This document shows positions 58,622 through 64,000 of a stretch of 64,000 bases of DNA, one piece after another (within the stretch, counting starts at the first letter, position 1; each line of letters begins with the position of its first letter). Source of the stretch: Pholiota molesta. Its lineage: Eukaryota; Basidiomycota; Agaricomycetes; Agaricales; Strophariaceae. The position numbers and the translations under genes were made by a program. Below the pieces are notes generated by a model. The model worked only from the letters and a program-made list of their open reading frames with translations. It was not told where the DNA came from and did no database searches. The DNA is taken from positions 186,001-250,000 of the forward strand of contig JACGCK010000010.1 of assembly GCA_014925825.1 (NCBI GenBank), written 5' to 3'.

Positions 58622-58811
58622 TCAATAGTGAACGAAGGGATTTACAATAATAGATGGGACGACGTTTGAGTCGAGGGGTAGGGGGACGGGCGATGCAGAT
58701 GCCAATGTTAATGCTTGATTTAAATGATGTTAGCGCTTCAGATTTGGAGACCATGCTATGAGCAGACATACCAAAAGCAAAGGCGATGATGGAGAAGGTT
58801 GATAGTTGCAT
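58622..58811 (-). CDS. Small secreted peptide, 43 residues
   Basis: Two exons, 58772-58811 and 58622-58713, with a 58-nt intron starting GTATGT and ending AAG, which gives one continuous frame. The N-terminus is a clear secretion signal (MQLSTFSIIAFAFALTLASA), with cleavage likely after ASA, just before SPVPLPLDSNVVPSIIVNPF. The mature part would be about 22 residues, Pro- and Val-rich, without Cys. Read without splicing, the frame loses this character and continues as a basic, unlike-protein sequence, which supports the intron. No family is recognised; it could be a peptide pheromone, an effector-like peptide or a surface peptide. It points toward the FAP1-like gene. Confidence 0.55.
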
Positions 58812-61259
58812 CGTCGTAAGTGCTTTATGGCTAATGGGAGAATTTGATGCACTTGTTGGAGAATGGGGCGCGTTGAAAGGGGCGCGTTAAAAGTTCCACA
58901 CCCGAAGCTTTCTTCTTCATTATATAGATTATATAGGATTCTCCTGGAAACGCAGCCTCCTATAGGCCTAGCCGGTATGTTGAATATCAGGACAAAGGGA
59001 ATGACTACATTGGGGTCTACAGTCCGAGTATTTCGCGGTACTACACTAGAATCATGTTCAGAAACCGGCAAATTAATATATTCGCTAGGTATCTGCTTCC
59101 CTTTGATCGTAGTAGCAGAGGACTCGACATATGCACCACGTTATGATAAGACGAAGCGATGGCGATATGCAAGCGATATGGGTTGTTGAAGGCAAAGGCC
59201 ATACACGGCACTTCCTCATTAATACGTTAGCTTGTTCATTCGCCTATCAGCTTGAGCTATTAATAATAACTTATAAGTATCTCGTAGTATTTTCCCAGAG
59301 GCTCCAAGCTCACCGATTGAGTCTAAGCACATCTAATACATCACTACAATAAATTGATTGCCTACATACATGTACCACACGATGTCAGTATTCGCCGCCG
59401 ACATCTCACTAACAATCGCAGTGTGCTCCCATTTATGGATGCCGAAGTCATTTCTATATTTGGGGCGTGGACGTCTATTTTAGGGCATCGTTGTTGTGGC
59501 TCTGCTATCGATGGCCTCGTTTCGAATTTCGTCCATGAAACGAACCCCGCCCCGCAAAAAAAGAAGCCGCACACAGAGTACTGATTTCCAGCGCCATGAA
59601 GCTCTGAATCACGCGCAAACTCAGAAGGGAATGCGTTATCTGCCAATAGGCACAGGGAATTACTTATGTTGAAATTCTGGTAACGGAAATGGAGTAGGCA
59701 AAACAAAACCATAGGTTGAGTGAGCAGCGCTATGCGTCATTTCCTCCTGGACATATAATCCCAGCACTAAATTTTGCTAGGGAGTTGATGTGTGCTCTTC
59801 GTCGTACCTAAAAAATTGTACTGCATCACGTCTTTCACAACGTTGACTAAGTATATGAAGCTCAGTAGAGGCAGAATTACATTTTATTTATCATCCAAAT
59901 TTATACGCTGCTTAAGTCAGACAAAATAAACGATGGCTTAAATGGTTTCTCAGTCTGGTTTTATGATTATCGGCAGTGATGTCAACACTGAGAACGGAGG
60001 AAAGCTGAGGAAGGCAATGAATTATATGGGCGATGCACGAAGGATTGTTGGCTATACTTATCCAGGTTATCCTTGTTATATGATCCCGCAAAAATTTTCT
60101 GAGAGGAATCAAGGAATCGTTCACCTAGTTTACACTCAAGCCGCAACGGGTACGCCTCATCCGCAGCGAGCACGACATCACTGTGCGCCGCCGCCTCAGA
60201 CGATGGACGAGGACGGACGAACAACAACGGGCTCGCCCCATCCGCAACGTGCACATTGTCACGGTGCGCCGCCGCCTCTGACGCTGTTGCTGCCGCTGCC
60301 GCTATGGATGTGGGCAGTGGTAAGCCAGCGCTTGCGTTATGAGGTGCCAGTTCTCGACGCCGTGCTACCTAACCGTCTGCGCCTACAAAGGAGTTGCAAT
60401 ATTTGCAACTTCTGCGGTGCGCAGACGCATAATCAGGGGTCCCGAGCCCAGCCCAAGCCTGAGCACCTCAAAGCCGGGCCCAAGCTCGCGCATCACTACC
60501 CGGGCCTTGAGCTGGTGCCATTGACAGTCTAGCGCTTCTTGATGGCTTTTGTGGAATGTAACTAATAAAAGTACCCTTCCATCCCTTTCGTTTATTTTTC
60601 TTGAAGTAAAAAGCCCTTGGTGCATTGGAAAGAATTGAATATAATAATTTGTTTTCATTGTGAATTGTACCTGCAATATATATATACAAGAAAATTGAGA
60701 CTAGAGAGGCCAGGGAATGGCCCTAATTCAAATTTAGGTAGGTTTCTACATATGCAAAGCCCTAAGAACAGTCTTTTTCCGTGATGCAGCACGAAAATTC
60801 CGTGCGCATCAGGTAATATTTTGCATGAGGCATCAGCGCGTAGTGCGCGTTGCGCGAGCACTGCCTTTGGCACCCGCGGCTGGCCGCTTAACACGGGCGG
60901 CGCGCATCGGCACAAATCACTTGGCTGATGGCCTTTTGTGATGGCCGCTTACCTCGCCAGGGCGTGAACGTCATTCTCGCAGGTCGCAACGATACGTCCA
61001 CTATGATCATCCCTCAGTGCAGGGGACTGGAGCTCAAGCTCAAGCTTGGCTTTGATATGCTGTGCATCTGTCATTACCGGTACCAAGTCATTACGCTGTG
61101 CGGACCTCGCAGTCCACAGTCCGCAGTCAAGTCAAGTGAACATTCGAATCCCTGCAGACCCGACCATATGCATTTTGGCTGCGCACCTGACATCACAATA
61201 CAAAAGCCAGACCTTCGCTCGCATTGGGATTCTGATTCTTGTTCCCACATTTCATAGCC
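58812..61259. other. Long stretch without a supported gene
   Basis: About 2.4 kb. A plus-strand frame at 59942-60532 (196 codons) exists but has no recognised domain and spans a duplicated Pro/His/Arg-coding block. A GC-rich patch lies at 60820-60960. I see no reliable gene. Confidence 0.5.
60145..60285. repeat. Short direct repeat, about 57 bp x 2
   Basis: ACGGGTACGCCTCATCCGCA... at 60145-60203 and ACGGGCTCGCCCCATCCGCA... at 60227-60283 share the order CGCAxCGxGCAC, TCAC, GTGCGCCGCCGCCTC, TGACG. Confidence 0.75.
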
Positions 61260-62242
61260 ATGATCATACCAGACTCCAACGACGCAGCTACAAAGCTGAA
61301 CTCGGAGACGAGCAAGAGGCCTTTGTCGGAACCATCAGTGAGTTCTTTCTTTCTGGTGTTTATTAATTCAAAATGGCGTCGTTCTCATCTCACGAGATGA
61401 TCAGGATCCTCCTCCCGACTACTCCCAAGCAGCCTCGCAGAACGATCTGCCTTCCGTTCAAGCACCACAACTCCTACCAGACGTCAAACCCTCTAATTTT
61501 GTCTCTCTATCCCGTCCAAATTCCAGCATCTCAGGAAAATGGATAATCGAACCTTCACTGCTTATTCCACCGTCATTGCTGCCTTCTTTGTCAAGTAACG
61601 AAACGGAGGAAACAAGGAGGAACCTATCACTTTTCTCCCAAAACGGCAATGTTGACGCTGAGATCTTCATTATGCCAAGCAATAACGAAGCATCCCATCG
61701 AGTCGCGAAGCGCAGCAGAATTTATATTGAGGTTTCGTCAAAAAATGGGGGGTTAAGACGAAAGTGGCGAGTCACAATTCATTCCAGCCGTTGAAGCTTC
61801 TTTGCTTTTTTCTTTTCTTTTTCCATTACCACTACTGACCGTAATCATTTCTCAGCATGACGTAACTTCTACGAACCCAAACAAGACCCGCCTTCCGATG
61901 ACAATCTACGCATCCTCAGCCAACGGGCGCATCAACCTCTACCTTCCCCGTTCATTTCAAGGTCCAGCCTCCTTCAAAACGTCCAACGGCTCCGTTCGCT
62001 TGTCGAGCGCCATGAAAGCATCGGAAACGCAATTCTCCGACGTCGACCGTACGCAACGCAGCTTTATCGGCCATTTCGATCCGTCGGCGTGGGCGCACGA
62101 GGGGTGGACGGGCGATGAGCTGTATGTCGAAGCGAAAAACGGAAATATGAATGTCTATTTCGATGACGAGGTCGATGCTCCCAAAGTGAAATCTCCCAAA
62201 TTTTTCGAGAGAATATATCAAGAATTTTCCGCCCATTTCTGA
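61260..62242 (+). CDS. DUF7330-type protein
   Basis: Agaricomycete family of unknown function. Start 61260 (MIIPDSNDAATKLNSETSKR). Exon 2 follows after a donor near 61338 and an acceptor near 61405 with PPPDYSQAAS, then LPDVKPSNFVSLSRPNSSISGKWIIEPSLLIP, the typical NF-S-x-SRxNSxIxGxWxIDP entry of this domain. Then come SQNGNVDAEIFIM and SRIYIEVSSKNG. The third exon (from about 61857) has LPMTIYASSANGRINLYLPRSFQGP, GSVRLSSAM, and GDELYVEAKNGNMNVYFDDE, and stops at 62240-62242. These repeated short beta strands with NG turns suggest a beta-solenoid-like or adhesin-like fold. The second donor is uncertain (near 61750). About 260 residues, no signal peptide, probably cytosolic. Confidence 0.8.
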
Positions 62243-62779
62243 TGATGGGTTTCTCTTATTTCGTGTCCTTACTCGAATGTATCGCTCTCTAATCATTTCC
62301 CCATTTTTGGCTCTACATGGTTGCTTTCACACTTTCATTTGTAATTATCCAACTCATCGAATTGCTATAGTCTAAATTCATGCTGGCCAGTTAGCGGTAT
62401 TTTCATGTGAAGTCCTACTCTGAATTCTTTGGTTTATCAATATGTCGTGAAATAACAACTCTGTCTGAGATGTAGAGAATACCGCGCATACTGGTCGTTA
62501 TCAAACCGTATATATATATGCTTTCTGCCCCACGAAACTTGGCTTCCTGATCATCAGTCTGATGGGAGAGGATCTCGAGCGGAGAGTCAGCTGACAGACA
62601 TTGGAGATGAATCATCCTCCTTACCCAGCGAAGATACTTCCTGTCATTTCGTTTACCTGAAACTCGCAAGTCGACCTATAAAGGTCAGCAATGAGCTTCC
62701 CCAGACAATCCAGCAGCCGATCAAGCGATCATATCTTACTCGTCCATAGGTTCAACATCACCTACCGATACTCATCATA
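62243..62779. other. Intergenic region
   Basis: 3' end of the DUF7330-type gene and promoter of the dioxygenase gene. A TATATATATATG element at 62510-62521 is far from the start. A likely leader lies at 62700-62779. Confidence 0.5.
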
Positions 62780-64000
62780 ATGCATCCTGTCCAAGCAGCC
62801 GCACAGGAGAAGGCAAAGAGTCAAGGAATCGACCTCTCTAAACTGCCCAAGAACTCGGACATGAATGCTGAATCCATCACCGCAAACGTCCATGCTATGA
62901 ATTACAATTGTGAGTCTTGGCACTCTACACAGTCCCCGCGCTCAAGCCGTCGTGGAAAGGCAAGGACGAAAGAGCTAAATTTGTGCTTACTAGCTTGGTA
63001 AGTGAACCGTTCTATAATCCAGGGCATCGTGCTAATGAATGTCTCGTATAGATCAACCATTTACACGACTTTGTCAAGGACACATCTTTGACAACTGAGG
63101 AATGGATGTATGTTTCAAACTACTCTCTAGACGTTCGGAAAATGTTGACGTATAGAGCGCATAGGACAGCGATCGAGTTCTTAACGAATACAGGGAAAAT
63201 GTGCAGCGATATTCGTCAAGGTATGCAAACACAAAATATCCAGAACTTGCTTTCATTACTTACTAAGTCACCGATGCTTGTCGTAGAGTTCATCCTTCTG
63301 TCCGACACCCTTGGAGTTACCATGCTTGTTGACTCTATCAATAACGCAAAACCAGAAGGTGCCACTGAGTCTACCGTCCTTGGACCATTCTTTGCAGAGG
63401 ACAGGCATGATGGTATACTGTTCCGCTTCCAATGCTATAATGATTTGGCTAATTTGAATTCGGTAACGTTTAGTTGAACTTGGAGATTCCATAGCCTCGG
63501 AGGGAAAAGGAGATTATATGTTTGTTGAAGGACGTGTTACTGATACAGAAGGAAACCCAATCCCGAAAGCAATGATCGATACCTGGGAGACCGACGGACA
63601 TGGTTCATACGACACACAGGTATGCAGTGGTCCCTTCCCATCCTTATTCTTATCCGAGTTTAACGATTGATCGCATCCTCGAACTGCAGTACGAAAATCG
63701 TACTGGACCCGACTGCAGGGGGAGACTCTATGCAGCCGATGATGGATCGTTCTCGTTCCGGGCTGTAGTGTCAGTCCACTCATCTCTCAGTCCCCAGTGC
63801 CACAACGTGAATTTAAGCGCTGATACTACGTCATAGACCCGTATCCTATCCTATCCCTGATGACGGCACCGTTGGAAAGATGATGAATATCCTGGGGAGG
63901 CACGTATATCGGCCCGCACATCTACACATTCAAATTTCAGCCCCCGGATTCGAAGGCTTGACGACGTCTTTGTTCTTTAACGGGGACCCCTATCTCACCT
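62780..64000 (+). CDS. Intradiol ring-cleavage dioxygenase (catechol/hydroxyquinol type), partial
   Basis: Non-heme Fe(III) enzyme that opens catechol-type rings between the hydroxyls, as in the beta-ketoadipate or hydroxyquinol routes of lignin-aromatic breakdown. The gene runs off the right edge, so the C-terminus is missing. Start MHPVQAAAQEKAKSQGIDL at 62780. The joined exons give the N-terminal helical dimer domain (INHLHDFVKDTSLTTEEWMTAIEFLT, CSDIRQEFILLSDTLGVTMLVD), then ESTVLGPFFAEDRH, VEGRVTDTEGNPIPKAMIDTWETDGHGSYDTQ and LYAADDGSFSFRAV. Iron ligands are readable: Tyr in HGSYDTQ, Tyr in SYPIPDDG 34 residues on, and the two His of RPAHLH 24 and 26 residues after that, the spacing of known enzymes. 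No signal peptide, so it is likely intracellular. Seven exons are visible, with 50-65 nt introns. Confidence 0.92.

Overview
The window is nuclear DNA of a filamentous basidiomycete, most likely an Agaricomycete. Nearly every gene is split by introns of about 45-65 nt with GT..AG ends. The gene content also fits: a DUF6534-type membrane protein, tandem hydrophobic-surface-binding (HsbA) proteins, a Rds1-like ferritin-fold protein, a basidiomycete NACHT NTPase, a DUF7330-type protein, a GH5 endoglucanase and an intradiol dioxygenase. I see no rRNA, convincing tRNA, CRISPR array or bacterial operon. Exons were joined by eye from splice signals and continuity of reading frame, so inner exon borders are models.

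Layout. 0-17 kb: a degenerate 296-bp tandem repeat, then a DUF6534 membrane protein facing a fungal MscL-like channel, a GNAT acetyltransferase, a small single-pass membrane protein, an F-box protein, a small mitochondrial WW-like protein, a secreted ferritin-like protein, an alpha/beta hydrolase and a NACHT NTPase. 17-21 kb: two tandem HsbA genes whose upstream DNA is also duplicated. 21-29 kb: housekeeping block with glucose-6-phosphate isomerase, COP9 signalosome subunit 3 and a Mob1/phocein protein with a long acidic tail. 29-36 kb: two tandem paralogous seven-TM proteins and a four-TM protein. 36-41 kb: one large minus-strand gene carrying four copies of a Cys-rich motif. 41-45 kb: GH5 endoglucanase and a gasdermin-like (tentative) gene with a frameshift.

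45-58 kb is the most unusual part. A FAP1/NFX1-type zinc-finger gene is present twice in the same orientation: a truncated copy with its promoter (45.0-47.1 kb) and a full-length copy (54.4-58.3 kb). The 7.3 kb between them is repeat-rich. It holds a compact minus-strand micro-exon mini-gene (48.76-49.12 kb) followed by decayed copies of its modules, a minisatellite, an AT-rich gene-poor stretch, and a GC-rich field of repeated exon/intron-like units (51.6-54.4 kb).

58-64 kb: a 43-residue secreted-peptide gene convergent with FAP1, a DUF7330-type gene, and an intradiol ring-cleavage dioxygenase that runs off the right edge. The GH5 enzyme and the dioxygenase are consistent with plant-polymer and aromatic breakdown. 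The genes otherwise look like independent transcription units and not a metabolic cluster.
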